From Candidula unifasciata (lineage: Eukaryota > Mollusca > Gastropoda > Stylommatophora > Geomitridae), in NCBI GenBank assembly GCA_905116865.2, contig CAJHNH020002015.1:60001-124000 (forward strand): a stretch of 64,000 nt of DNA. The letters are read 5' to 3'. The position numbers were made by a program, and so were the translations under genes. Below the pieces are notes generated by a model. It ran no database searches, had not been told where the DNA came from, and saw only the letters and a list, made by a program, of their open reading frames with translations. Shown one piece after another: positions 19,811 to 31,870 of the stretch (positions are counted from its first letter, which is position 1; every line of letters starts with the position of its first letter).

Positions 19811-22000
19811 CCTACATCTTGTACCCCCCTCCCCCCCCCCCCCCCCCTTTATATAATTAGCTGGTTTCAAACATGAACTCTTTTTTCGTAAGTAAATATT
19901 CGTTCTTTGATAAGTATTAATCGAGATTTCGGGAAAGGTATTCTGTTCGTTCCTTATTCTACTAAGAGTTAATTATATTGTGAATTCACTCATAGGTAAA
20001 TTAAATCAAAGCGTAGCGAAGCCAAAGTTCATGACTGAAGTACCGTATTTTTAGCGTAAGGAATCTTTCCCGCTTCTATTTCGGGAGACTGAGTTTTTGG
20101 CGACATTTTTGACACAGATTTCTAGCAGAGCGGACGACATAACGCTTCGTTTGGTCATTGCACTGTTATACCTGGGAATTTCTAGTGAGTGTGGGTAATT
20201 TGAACTTTAATTAACTTGGTTAAAGTTTTTTTTTTCTCTGCTGTTGGAAGTAAGACCAGTGTAGCTATGAGAAACTGGCTTATTTAGCCGCCGAGGACTT
20301 AAACTGCAGGAACGCTTCAGCTGGAGAGAGTCCTCCTGCATTTCAACTACAGATCTCCTCTTTTATTCATGAAAGATCGTCCATACTCGCTGGGAGTACG
20401 GTATCCTTCTTCTTACGATTTATGCTTACAAAACTAATCACTGGCAAGATATGGGAGGTTTATTCAGGACAATTTTGACTTAGAAAACCATTGATTTGGT
20501 ACGCGCACACAGCCCAAGGGTGAAGTTTTGTAAATGCTTCAATTTGGAAAGGCTTCTGGTCTGGCGTCGTTGATATGTAACCACAAATTCAGGGTGAGGA
20601 ATTTCAATTTGTACTGTTTGTTGCATTCTCCTACTCAATATTACATGCTCCTTTGTATGCTTGTACTGAGTAAGCACTCTTTAATGGAAGGGTACGGTCG
20701 ATTGGTTCTTCTGGTTGGCTAACGCTGTGTTCACTGGAATTAGTTGCGGAGAACTGTTCAAGCTTGCTGGGGTTGAAGCTTGGGTTTCTGGGGGTTAAAA
20801 AAAAAATGTCTATTCTTTTTTAAGAAGGCTGACCACTGAGAGCTGAGCTAATAAATGAAGATGAAGGAGGAGGATAATAGTACCGAGCAAATATTTTGAG
20901 TGTTGGTTAGCCCACGTTTTCACTGTACTATTTCCTAGAGATGATAAGCTCTGATCCAGCGAGTGAGGTGGTTTAGCTGGAGCTGGAAGTCAGAATCACC
21001 GTCGAAGGGTTCCATTCATAGTCCTACATCCTTCAGTACTAACTCAACCTGAGTAAAGACACTAGTCCCACAGTTGTTTAACCACATCCACTAAGTACCC
21101 TAACCCACCATGTCCAGTACCTGAATTATATGTGACATATGAGTCACTTTCTGTAAGAACAGCTGCAGATCTCACTTCATCAGCTGCTGCATCCAACCTA
21201 GTGTTTGCTATACCAGACCAACAACCTGCCTGTGCCTAGCCTGAGAAACTGTTAGATGTATATGTTTATACCTACTCCAAGAGAGGCAGTGACAGTTTGA
21301 TGTGTAAATGTGTTCGGGTCCATGAACTTTGCAACAAGATTGACTTAACCTGACGAATATGAAGATCTACCCTGCTTTCACCCCGAGGATAAGTAGTAGA
21401 AGCCAGAACGTACAACCATTTATTTAGCCAAAGCTCGCCTGAACTTTCAATGTCCTTTTCTTTCCTCTTCAGAGTGATGATGATACTCATCAGTGTGGAA
21501 TTGAGGCCTGTAGTCATTTCTGTCAGGACATTGTGAATACTCTCTTATTATATTGTTCTGTCTCTTTTAATTATTCAAGTTGAACTCCTTATCTTTGTTG
21601 AAGTTCGATACAACATGCTTTGTTATTCTGAATTCATCTTTATTGATGTAAGGTCTGTCACTGATTTCTTTATTCAGACCAGAGTGAGCATACTGTGTTA
21701 TTTATTAGATTCTTGCCTTACTGTGTTTATTTTGACTAAGATAGGGATCTTATCTAGTAAGGGGATAAACAAGTGAGGAAGACTGCCAAGTTGTGCCGAG
21801 GAATGATATTCCTTCTGTGGAGCCTACAATTTGAGTTGCCATATCCCTAAAGTAATGTTGGATGGTCGTTAGAGCTGCAGAGTATCTCTAGATCAACACG
21901 AGCCGCCATCTCAACATTAAATCACTTCAGAGTGTCTATTTTTATTAGGGGAAACCCTAAAACAGACACGCAACACCATCGTCTCGTGGCAGGAATGGAG
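19811..22000. other. Mostly unique stretch without recognised genes
   Basis: About 2.2 kb with few simple repeats. It holds a C-rich tract at 19826-19848 and a possible SINE-like head near 20960-21020 (GGTGGTTTAGCTGG, then GGGTTCCATTC). Open frames of 60-80 codons on both strands show no recognisable domain, no codon periodicity I can judge and no convincing splice context. Confidence 0.45.
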
Positions 22001-22084
22001 TTAGGAAGTGTTATACACGTTTGAGACAGACAAAGAGACAGAAGAAGGAAAGGGTACATGGGGAACGAAGACAAGATGGTTCGT

Positions 22085-22086
<2 letters not shown>

Positions 22087-22121
<35 letters not shown>
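22087..22121. repeat. (GA)n microsatellite
   Basis: Pure GA run, followed by a CGGAGAGAGAGA remnant. Confidence 0.95.
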
Positions 22122-22246
22122 GGAGAGAGAGAATACGTGATAGAGGACCTTTTTAATTTATCTGTCCTTTTTCTGGATTGCATCGGGGTCTATGAATTGC
22201 TAAGTATAACAGAAAGCCAACAGATCAAGATGACAGACTACAAGAA

Positions 22247-22737
<491 letters not shown>

Positions 22738-22849
22738 ATCAGACTGAGCAACATGGAAGACAAGAGAGAGAAGATCATGAAATACAAGACTCTAACAAGA
22801 TGAAAGAAGACAGACAATTTGACCAGCGCCTTCTGTTATTCACATTGCT

Positions 22850-22965
22850 CCAATACTCTGCGAGAACTTGCCTACAGCTACAGCAGCCAAATAAACACGG
22901 GCAGACAGTTCATTCATCGACCCGGGCCACAAATCTAGTACACGATGTATTAAAAACTGTCACTT
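22850..22965 (+). repeat. Family G dispersed copy
   Basis: GAGAACTTGCCTACAGCTAC, AGCAGCCAAATAAACAC, CATCGACCCGGGCC and TAGTACACGATGTA match the unit and right flank of the tandem at 15850-16080. The part equivalent to the 65-bp unit occurs once. Confidence 0.65.
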
Positions 22966-23059
22966 CTGTCTGTTTTACCACTTTCTTTAAAGGCGGTCGT
23001 GAGTCTGAGAATTTAAGGCCCCATGGCTGGTGCTGTCGCCACGGTCTGTTCAGGTTATG

Positions 23060-23172
23060 ATGTTTAATTTTGTCTGCGAAATAAAAACTTCATCACCCTA
23101 CCGTTGGTCGAACTCGGGTCTCCTGCATGAAAGCCCGAATTTGCAACAGCTCGGCCAGCCGCTTCTCACACT
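23060..23172 (-). mobile_element. tRNA-headed SINE, minus strand
   Basis: The reverse complement of about 23098-23172 reads GCGGCTGGCCGAGCTG (A-box-like) followed by GACCCGAGTTCGACCAACGG (B-box-like). The body toward lower coordinates has no match in the window. Confidence 0.55.
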
Positions 23173-23319
23173 ATATATAAACTGAATAGATTTACTGAAT
23201 GACACCACCAGATGCACATGTCGAGCACTTTCATCGTTTCATGTCAAAAATAACAAGCCTCTTTCAAGCTACAAGGTATTTAGTACTCAGTTCTAGACAT
23301 ATAATTTCAAAGACCATTT

Positions 23320-23500
23320 GATCATCATCATCAAGTGCCTGGCCGACTGGGGCGGGCGATCATGCCTTCCCACAATTCGCGAACATCAACTGCGTGTGTC
23401 AGTTCCTGTATTGACATCCCTCCATGCCATGACATAAGACTGTCAAGAATCCTTCTACAGATGTCTTCTTCTGTCTCTCTCTAGATGGGCCTGTGTGTCC
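23320..23500 (-). pseudogene. RTE-like LINE 3' end, minus strand
   Basis: The reverse complement contains CTTGACAGTCTTATGTCATG, GCATGGAGGGATGTC, GGCATGATCGCCCGCCCC and GGCACTTGATGATGATG, collinear with the 3' end of the LINE at 9880-10005. It terminates in the same (ATG)n tail. Only about 180 bp remains. Confidence 0.75.
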
Positions 23501-23684
23501 AGTTCTTAAATGATGACTATATCTTTCTGTTGTTTGCATACGCTTTTTATCTTATTATGACCACATGAACCATAATCCCTGGTATGTACATGATAAATGA
23601 TCTATGATAGAAGATCCATGATAGTACCGGATGGTACCTGACAGGCAATGAAGTCTAAACAAACTATCATGGGAAATAACGAAG
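23501..23684. other. No feature recognised; local GATCTATGATA duplication
   Basis: A short imperfect repeat around 23590-23635 (ATGATAAATGATC, ATGATAGAAGATCC). Otherwise featureless. Confidence 0.4.
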
Positions 23685-23805
23685 TTCAGGGTGATGTTGA
23701 CTACATTCCCATTTGTCTATATACACAAACAATTAGTCAAGTATCGTATGCTCGATGCGCCACTGTTGTAAAAAAAAAGGTCCTTTCCTGTCCTTTTCTA
23801 GTTGT
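23685..23805 (+). mobile_element. SINE fragment, B-related subfamily
   Basis: GGTGATGTTGACTACATTCC, ATCGTATGCTCGATGCGCC and a following GGTCCTTTCC word match the 3' part shared by 24735-24860 and 31125-31265. Confidence 0.5.
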
Positions 23806-24240
23806 CAGCGTAAACAAAGACAACATCAAAGGATATAATAAACAACGATAGTGTTGAAATACAGAACAACAGACATTACGTCATCGTCTGATAAAATCCC
23901 TACCGCCCCCCTCCCACCATTCCCCCCCCCCCAACCCCCAGAAAAAAAACTCTGGCATATGTCCAGACTCTATAAATAATTCTGTATGTCTTAGTTAAGA
24001 AATACATAGGTAACATGGCCGCTCTGCTTACGTCTAGATGTAATGGTCTATAACAATGAGTTTTCGGAAACATCTTTTTCTGTGCAGACGACAAGATTTT
24101 TTTTTCTTTTTTCCGTGCTTCGTTAGAAAGGTTGTGTAAGTAAGTTTACAGAGTTTCTCGCTGCAGTATTCTTCAGAAATGTCTGCCATTGTTAACGGGT
24201 TGTGTATGACAGTTATGGAAATGAAACAAATTTGACTAGT
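23806..24240. other. No feature recognised; C-rich tract
   Basis: A C-rich segment at 23900-23940. No gene identified. Confidence 0.4.
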
Positions 24241-24440
24241 AGCCACGGGAACGCAGACACCAAGCTACCGCTTGTCGGTTCGAAGGTTTTGGGTTCGAGT
24301 CGGGTGTTTTTTTTTTTTTTTTTTTTTTTTTTTTTCTTTTAATGTTCTTGGCTCCCAGGCTGACCAGTAAAAAATGGGTACCAGGTAATGATCTGGGAGG
24401 TCAAGGCGACCGGCTGATGAAAACATCCACTCAGTGAGGA
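24241..24440 (+). mobile_element. SINE, B-related, with poly-T linker
   Basis: B-box-like GGGTTCGAGTCGG, a run of about 30 T, then TTGGCTCCCAGGCTGACCAG, GGTACCAGGTAATGATCTGG and CAAGGCGACCGGCTGATG. The order matches family B, with a diverged 3' half. Confidence 0.6.
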
Positions 24441-24464
24441 TTGTACTTTTTAAAGGTTAGTTGC

Positions 24465-24660
24465 GTATCCTTAACAGAACGTTTCCTAGGCAAATTTACG
24501 TCCAATAGTTTGCTATTGCTTACTGGACTGTCGGCTTTCTTGATACCACTGTCGAAACCAACGCAAGGCACATGGCCCGCAGCTGGGATCGAACCAGGCA
24601 TACCGGCATTACAAAGCGTTCGCATCGACTTAGCCACAGAGCCGACGGCTTGGACTATAC
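24465..24660 (-). mobile_element. tRNA-headed SINE, minus strand
   Basis: The reverse complement begins CGGCTCTGTGGCTAAGTCG (A-box-like), then GCCTGGTTCGATCCCAGC (B-box-like), with about 30 bp between them as in tRNA genes. The body runs toward 24470. Confidence 0.65.
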
Positions 24661-24734
24661 AAATATAAAAACTAAAAGCATGTATCCGATAGACCGCTAA
24701 GATAAATAGGATTATTCTAATCGCCAAGGAAGTT

Positions 24735-24860
24735 CTACTAAACAATATCCTGGAAACTAAAGAAGAACGGGGTGATGTCTATAACACCACTCCCCCTGAG
24801 ACGACTCATCTGTAAACATTTGAGTGTAGCACCATATGCTCGAACGTGAACGTTGCGGCT
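24735..24860 (+). mobile_element. SINE fragment, B-related subfamily
   Basis: GGGGTGATGTCTATAACACC, CATCTGTAAACATTTGAGTG and TAGCACCATATGCTCG. The last two blocks also occur at 31125-31265. Confidence 0.6.
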
Positions 24861-25380
24861 ATGAAGCCTTCATCAGCATATACACAAATTAGAACAACAC
24901 AATACACAATATCACTTATATTTATACCTGGAAGCAGCCAGAGCGATGTCTAGCCAATAGACTGTCCAAACACGTGGGGAGAAAAAAAAAATTATTATTC
25001 CGGGGAAAAACCAGGGGCCGAAACTCGAGTTCCTAAAGCGTATATAAAGCGATATTCAAGAGACTTGCGGAATCTGTCGCTGGAGTGGCTGGATTAATGG
25101 CTGTCACCTCAATGTGATGGACACCTTGGTGGTCATGGGTATTGAAATACAATGGTACTGGTTTAAGGGCACTGTTCTGCACATTCAAAAGATGTTGTCT
25201 GAACCAGTCAGACAGTCGTAAACCTGTTTTTAACGCCACATCTCAAGATGCAGAACTAGTCAGCTTAAAAAACAATATCAAAACTCCACACTCACAAACC
25301 TGGGCCACTTAAAGAATAGAGAGCCGAAAAAAAAGGGAAAGGCCAAGACGCTCGCCCCGCCGGTCTCAAGATTCTAAATA
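24861..25380. other. No feature recognised
   Basis: No gene or dispersed repeat seen. The satellite array follows. Confidence 0.4.
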
Positions 25381-25394
25381 GGCTATAGTTTCTT

Positions 25395-27085
25395 TAACAA
25401 ATAATTAGAGTGCTAAATGATGTGCTAGAGGGACAAATTGTAAATGTGTTAAAGTGTCTTCAATTTATAATGAGAATGCTAAATGATGTGCTAGTGGGAC
25501 AGATTGTAAATGTGTTAAAGTGTCTTCAATTTATAATGAGAATGCTAAAGGATGTGCTAGAGGGACAGATTGTAAATGTGTTAAAGTGTCTTCAACTTAT
25601 AATGAGAATGCTAAATGATGTGCTAGAGGGACAGATTGTAAATGTGTTAAAGTGTTTTCAACTTATAATGAGAATGCTAAAGGATGTGCTAGAGGGACAG
25701 ATTTTAAATGTGGTAAAGTGTCTTCAACTTATAATGAGAATGCTAAATGATGTGCTTGAGAGACAGATTGTAAATGTGTTAAAGTGTCTTCAACTTATAA
25801 TGAGAATGCTATATGATGTACTAGAGGGACAGATTGTAAAATGTGTTAAAGTGTCTTCAACTTATAATGAGAATGCTAAATGATGTACTAGAGGACAGAT
25901 TGTAAATGTGTTAAAGTGTCTTCAGCTTATAATGAAAATGCTAAATGATGTGCTAGTGGGACAGATTGTAAATGTGGTAAAGTGTTTTCAACTTATAAAG
26001 AGAATGCTAAATGATGTACTAGAGGACAGATTGTAAATGTGTTAAAGTGTCTTCAACTTATAATGAAAATGCTAAATGATGTGCTAGAGGGACAGATTGT
26101 AAAATGTGTTAAAGTGTCTTCAACTTATAATGAGAATGCTAAATGATGTGCTAGAGGGACAGATTGTAAATGTGTTAAAGTGTCTTTAACTTATAATGAA
26201 AATGCTAAATGATGTGCTAGTGGGACAGATTGTAAATGTGTTAAAGTGTCTTCAACTTATAAAGAGAATGCTAAATGATGTGCTAGTGGGACAGATTGTA
26301 AATGTGGTAAAGTGTTTTCAACTTATAATGAGAATGCTAAATGATGTGCTAGTGGGACAGATTGTAAATGTGTTAAAGTGTTTTCAACTTATAAAGAGAA
26401 TACTATATGATGTACTAGAGGACAGATTGTAAATGTGTTAAAGTGTCTTCAACTTATAATGAGAATGCTAAATGATGTACTAGAGGACAGATTGTAAATG
26501 TGTTAAAGTGTCTTCAACTTATAATGAGAATGCTAAATGATGTGCTAGAGGACAGATTGTAAATGTGTTAAAGTGTCTTCAACTTATAAAGAGAATGCTA
26601 AATGATGTACTAGAGGACAGATTGTAAATGTGTTAAAGTGTTTTCAACTTATAATGAGAATGCTAAATGATGTGCTAGTGGGACAGATTGTAAATGTGTT
26701 AAAGTGTTTTCAACTTATAAAGAGAATGCTATATGATGTACTAGAGGACAGATTGTAAATGTGTTAAAGTGTCTTCAACTTATAATGAGAATGCTAAATG
26801 ATGTACTAGAGGACAGATTGTAAATGTGTTAAAGTGTCTTCAACTTATAATGAGAATGCTAAATGATGTACTAGAGGGACAGATTGTAAATGTGTTAAAG
26901 TGTCTTCAACTTATAATGAGAATGCTAAATGATGTACTAGAGGACAGATTGTAAATGTGTTAAAGTGTCTTCAACTTATAATGAGAATGCTAAATGATGT
27001 ACTAGAGGACAGATTGTAAATGTGTTAAAGTGTCTTCAGCTTATAATGAGAATGCTAAATGATATGCTAGAGGGACAGATTGTAA
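25395..27085. repeat. 66-bp satellite, subfamily 1, about 25 copies
   Basis: The unit contains TGCTAAATGATGTGCTAG, AGGGACAGATTGTAAATGTG and TTAAAGTGTCTTCAACTTAT. Variants at one site (AGAGGGACAG, AGTGGGACAG and a 1-bp-deleted AGAGGACAG giving 65 bp) are shuffled along the array. Where copies stay 66 bp a 22-residue periodic frame (MLNDVLEGQIVNVLKCLQLIMR, in pieces) is open. The 65-bp copies destroy it, so it is not a gene. Confidence 0.96.
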
Positions 27086-27960
27086 ATGGACTATAGTTTC
27101 TCCAACTTATAATGAGAATGTTAATGATGTTCTAGATGAAAAGGTTTTAAATAGACTAAAGTTTCCCCAACTTATAATGAGAATGTAAATGATGTTCTAG
27201 ATGAAAAGGTTTTAAATAGGCTAAAGTTTCCCCAACTTATAATGAGAATGTTAATGATGTTCTAGATGAAAAGGTTTTAAATGGACTATAGTTTCTCCCA
27301 CTTATAATGAGAATGTTAATGATGTTCTAGATGAAAAGGTTTTAAATGGACTAAAGTTTCCCCAACTTATAATGAGAATGTTAATGATGTTCTAGATGAA
27401 AAGGTTTTAAATAGACTAAAGTTTCCCCAACTTATAATGAGAATGTTAATGATGTTCTAGATGAAAAGGTTTTAAATAGACTAAAGTTTCCCCAACTTAT
27501 AATGAGAATGTTAATGATGTTCTAGATGAAAAGGTTTTAAATAGACTAAAGTTTCCCCAACTTATAATGAGAATGTTAATGATGTTCTAGATGAAAGAGG
27601 TTTTAAATAGACGATTCCCCAACTTATAATGAGATGTTAATGATGTTCTTGATGAAAAGGTTTTAAATAGACTAAAGTTTCCCCAACTTATAATGAGAAT
27701 GTTAATGATGTTCTAGATGAAAAGGTTTTAAATAGACTAAAGTTTCCCCAACTTATAATGAGAATGTTAATGATGTTCTAGATGAAAAGGTTTTAAATAG
27801 ACTAAAGTTTCCCCAACTTATAATGAGAATGGAAAATTATGTGCTAGAGGGACAGATGTCAAATATATTAAAGTTTATCCAACTTGAATTAGTAACGTTA
27901 ATGATGTGCTAGATGAGAAAGTTTTAAATAGCCTATAGTTTCTCCAGCTTATAATGAGAA
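27086..27960. repeat. 65-bp satellite, subfamily 2, about 12 copies
   Basis: The unit contains GATGTTCTAGATGAAAAGG, TTTTAAATAGACTAAAG and TTTCCCCAACTTATAATGAG. It shares ACTTATAATGAGAATG with subfamily 1 but has its own interior. The change is abrupt near 27086. The last copies (27830-27960) decay and regain features of subfamily 1. Confidence 0.95.
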
Positions 27961-27984
27961 TTCTGAATGATGCGTTAGTTTGAG

Positions 27985-28260
27985 AGATTTGATGATGATG
28001 ACGATGACAATGACGATCACGGCGGCCACGACGATGATGATGACAACGCGACGATAATGATGGTGACGACAACGATGACGACGACCTTGAAATACTGAAT
28101 AATGTGCTGAAGAAAAAGGTTCTCAATGAACTATAGTTTCCCTAACTCATAATGAGAAAGCTAAATGGTGTGCTAGATGGAAACGCTTTGAATTGTCTAT
28201 ACTTTTCTCTTATAATGAAAATGCTGAGGTTGTTGCTGGAGGTAAAGGCGGGTTGAACGC
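27985..28260. repeat. (GAT/GAC)-rich tract and decayed satellite copies
   Basis: 27985-28085 is a GATGATGACGATGAC-type imperfect trinucleotide tract inserted in the degenerate end of the 65-bp array. 28085-28260 contains two diverged satellite units (CTATAGTTTCCCTAACTC and TGTGCTAGATGG). Confidence 0.85.
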
Positions 28261-28343
28261 CTGCAAGAAGAAGACAACACTGTAGCTAGGTGGACAATAA
28301 CAAGAAATGGCCAGAAAAAAACCGTCGGGGTGACAAAGAGAGC

Positions 28344-28960
28344 GAATGTTGAGCACTGCATATCAACCAGTCTTTATTGTGAAGCACGAATGTTGAGCAC
28401 TGTATATCAACCAGTCTTCATTGGGAAGGCCGAATGTTGAGCACTACATGTCAACCAGTCTTCATTGGGAAGGCCGAATGTTGAGCACTACATGTCAACC
28501 AGTCTTCATTGGGAAGCACGAATGTTGAGCACTACATGTCAACCAGTCTTCATTGTGAAACACGAATGTTGAGCACTCCATGTCAACCAGTCTTCATTGT
28601 GAAGCATGAATGTTGACCACTCCATGTCAACCAGTCTTCATTGTGAAGGCCGAATGTTGAACACTACATGTCAACCAGTCTTCATTGTGAAAGCCGAATG
28701 TTGAGCACTACATGTCAACCAGTCTTCATTGGGAAGCACGAATGTTGAGCACCCCATGTCAACCGGTCTTCATTGTGAAGCACGAATGTTGAGCACTCCA
28801 TGTCAACCAGTCTTCATTGTGAAGCACGAATGTTGACCACTCCATGTCAACCAGTCTTCATTGTGAAGCACGAATGTTGACCACTACATGTCAACCAGTC
28901 TTCATTGTGAAGGCACGAATGTTGAGCACTCCATGTCAACCAGTCTTCATTGTGAAGCAA
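28344..28960. repeat. 44-bp satellite, 14 copies
   Basis: Units start GAATGTTGAGCACTACATG and continue CAACCAGTCTTCATTG, GAAGCAC. The first two starts are 28344 and 28388. Variants (GGGAAGGCC, GTGAAGCAC, GACCACTCC) alternate between neighbours. Confidence 0.96.
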
Positions 28961-29474
28961 ACGCCTCATTGATTCGTTGATTCATTAGCTAACTGATCAA
29001 TCGATCGATCGCTTGATTGATTGATTCACTGCCTGGCTGGTTAGATTGTTGCTTGCTTGTTTGTTTATTTGTTGCTCGATGCTATAATCCCATGAGTGTA
29101 AATGTTTCTCTTTTATAGATACGATTTTTTTTTCACAAACGTATCAAAATTGTGTGTATCTGCTAGTACAGATTAAACTAATGAAAACTAGTTATGAAAA
29201 GGGAGAGAGACAAATACATAGAGAAAGAGAATGAAATGAGTGTGGGTGGAAAAGGGAGAAAGCAGCATACTCAGGCGAACCAGAAGCACTCATGTCAACA
29301 TCAAAAGGTCGAAAGCTTGGCTGGTTTTGACACGAAACTTGTTCAAAAAGAATCCGTCATGTCAGATATCGCGCAACGGGTGGGTGGTTGTGTTAATGCG
29401 CTAAAAATTATATCCATACAAACAGATAACATTTGGAGATTGTAACTGTTGATACTTTCTTTATGACACCACTA
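28961..29474. other. No gene recognised; TTGATTGATT-like run
   Basis: 28975-29065 holds imperfect GATTGATT/CGATCGAT and GCTTGTTTGTT repeats. An 83-codon frame at 29194-29445 shows no recognised domain and begins in purine-rich sequence. Confidence 0.45.
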
Positions 29475-30045
29475 GAACTCAGTTGTTCTTCTTCTTTGTT
29501 CACTGACTATTAAAAAAAAAAAGTAAAGGACCCTTTTCCACGCCTTAAAGCGTATAGGGCATATAGGGCTAGACCTATATTTTATAGACCAATCGGCACA
29601 AGATGGGTGATGTGCTCAGCATCACGCCGGCGGCCTTTACTTCCCGGGAACTGCACCCGGTACCCACTCAAGGCTGGGTCGACCTGGGAGCCAAATTCAT
29701 TTCTGAAAAAAAGTCCGGCTCCGCCAGGGAGCGAACATACGACCTTCCGATCGGAGGAGAGCGTCTAGCCGCTCGGCCACGGCGACTCCCACTGACTGTA
29801 AGCGCCTGAGGAAAGTCCTGGTTGTTCGTCCAATTTGAATTTGGCTTTGTGTCAGGGCTTGAGTTTTCGGTGTAGATCCGTGTCACTGGCTTTTTTATGT
29901 GCAATTGGTTGTTCCTTGTGGCTCTGGCAGATGCAGACTTTAAAGGAAGCCCCGAATCTGTCGACTCCTGCGACATGCTTGTATGGGAGGCAATGGGTCT
30001 ACTCTTGTTTTTCCCCACAATGGGTCCCAGAGAAGAACTAAATTC
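29475..30045 (-). repeat. Interspersed repeat family A, copy 3, split by a SINE
   Basis: The TTCTTCTTTGTTCACTGACT end lies before the SINE. After it come CTGACTGTAAGCGCCTGAGG, AAAGTCCTGGTTGTTCG, TTGGCTTTGTGTCAGGG, TCGACTCCTGCGACATGC and TTTCCCCACAATGGGTCCC. Without the SINE this is collinear with 32840-33125. Confidence 0.75.
29509..29789 (-). mobile_element. SINE family B, full length, inserted in family A
   Basis: Minus-strand full copy: AAGTAAAGGACCCTTTTCC, GGGCTAGACCTATATT, ACCAATCGGCACAAGATG, CACCCGGTACCCACTCAAGG, CTGGGTCGACCTGGGAGCC, then an inverted B-box region and CGTCTAGCCGCTCGGCCAC (inverted A-box side). Direct CACTGACT flanks lie at 29501-29508 and 29790-29797. Confidence 0.85.
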
Positions 30046-30162
30046 AGGTCACATATAAACAATAGTTAACCTTCCTAACTGACTATGTTGCATTCTTTAT
30101 AAATGTAGTTACCTTTTGGTTTTTGTATATTTGTTTCTGTGATTGTGTCCAGTTATTATTTC

Positions 30163-30345
30163 GTTAGTTTAATGGTGTCCGCCTCGAGTGCTAGAGGTTT
30201 CGGGTTCAATCTCCAGTAAAAGCTGGGATTTTTTCACGTGGACTTAGCCTTCAAGTAAATCCCCCTGGTCTCTGTGTAGTCAGATCTGACGCTCGCGTGT
30301 ATTCTTGTGCAAGTTAAAAAAAAAAAACTTGGCAATTGGAAATCG
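30163..30345 (+). mobile_element. tRNA-headed SINE
   Basis: TCGTTAGTTTAATGGTGTCC (A-box side), GGGTTCAATCTCC (B box), a T-rich linker, CTCTGTGTAGTCAGATCTGA and a poly-A run of 12 near 30316-30327. Confidence 0.6.
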
Positions 30346-30975
30346 AAAGGAGTAGCTAATGGGAGTTTAAAATCTATTTAAATTATTTAAGGATCCTCGC
30401 CAGTGCTACAGAGCCTGTGCACTGTGCTGAGCTTTTTCGGACTCAAGACTTAAGTTAGAAGAAGAACGGAGCACTTATGGGTTACTACCCGTGTGCCATG
30501 ATGTTGGTCCGTTGTTCAAAACTTTAAAACCTTCCAATGAGTGCATTGTACTTCTTTCAGTTCTTTTATTCGCGGTACCTGAAAAGAACTAACCTTTTGA
30601 AGTATCCGCCATGGCAAGCCATTTAGAAAAACTGTTCTCACAGTTTTCAGCTAATTGTAGGAGAATCGCACCATGGAAGATACCGCGGCCTCACCATGTG
30701 GTATATTTACAAATGAGCAATGAAAGAGAGAACATCGCTTCCACTTACCCACCATTACGGAGGCAGCATAAAACTATCTAAACGTCACCGTATTTAGACA
30801 GAACAACTGCAGTCTGGCTTGTGGAAGGACGGTCATGGCTCGATTAAGCTGTAGGTGGACACGGTATGCTAGAGATATCTTTGATGTGAAAATGTGGAAG
30901 GCGTGGTAATTGGATGGTAGCGACCTTCTGCACAACATACGACTATTTGTATACATTTTAATCCCAACGAGGGAT
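30346..30975. other. No feature recognised
   Basis: No gene, tandem repeat or dispersed match noted. Confidence 0.4.
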
Positions 30976-31103
<128 letters not shown>

Positions 31104-31124
31104 AATAGATAGGCTTCCGAATGG

Positions 31125-31265
31125 ACGCTAGCTAAACTGGGTACCAGGCAATGTCTTCAAGATTAAGGGCGCTTACGTGATCTTGATCACAACACACATC
31201 GAGTGTGGACTGGTCTGTAAACCTGTGAGTGTAGCACCATATGCTCGATGAGCCACTAGTATTTA
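31125..31265 (+). mobile_element. SINE fragment, B-related subfamily
   Basis: CTGGGTACCAGGCAATGTC, GTGTGGACTGGTCTGTAAAC, CTGTGAGTGTAGCACCATAT and GCTCGATGAGCCACT. The head is absent. Confidence 0.65.
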
Positions 31266-31870
31266 TTCCCCCCCCCCCACCCTCAACCCCAACCCCCTGC
31301 TACAAAGATTCGTGGCATCCTGCATCTCTAAATCCAACCCAAAATATGTATCATTCTTGCCCCGCCACCGCACGTCTTTATTTCCCATGTAGAAGCTGTC
31401 GACCAGTGCAGATCATCCATTTATAGTTCACAATAGAGGATATCTTGTGAGCTATACAATCTCCAAGTGTGTCCTTGTCATTTGAATGTTCGAAGAGAAG
31501 ACATAGATAAAACGGTAGAGCGGAAGAATTGACCTCCCTAAACTGATTCACCAGAACCGACAACTTTCAACTTAAATTAACCTGAGCGTTCTCAGTCTCA
31601 ATTCATGAGATCCACATGCAAGGCTTCAGAAGGTCCCTTGTAACACTGATACATGAGTGGTAGATATTCATATCAATCAACGGAGGGAGAACCGTTATGG
31701 CCGTAGAAACATATACACAGAATAAATAAACGGAAAATGTATTGACCGGCACTCGTAAAAAGAAGTAGAAAGATAGAAAAACACACTAGACAATAAAAAG
31801 TAGTAGATAAGCAGGGCTAACACAGTACTAAATAATTCACTGAAGTTTCAAACCACACGTGATGAGACCG
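31266..31870. other. No feature recognised; C-rich run
   Basis: A C-rich tract at 31269-31296. A weak LINE-like resemblance near 31340-31460 (TGTATCATTCTTGC, also at 11904) suggests a decayed relative of the minus-strand LINE at 11721-12604, not firm enough to call. Confidence 0.4.

Noticed and set aside
21272..21517. 81-codon minus-strand frame in unique DNA
   Set aside because: No recognisable motif, no splice context I can defend; length is within chance.
24590..24660. Possible tRNA gene on the minus strand
   Set aside because: A and B boxes are good, but no proper anticodon stem was found, and the sequence continues into a SINE-like body.
25410..25883. Repeat protein MLNDVLEGQIVNVLKCLQLIMR
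   Set aside because: The 66-bp units keep frame, but neighbouring 65-bp units break it. The repeat varies without bias to synonymous sites as far as I can see.
25395..28960. CRISPR-like arrays
   Set aside because: Units are contiguous satellites with no unique spacers, in a eukaryotic genome and without cas genes.
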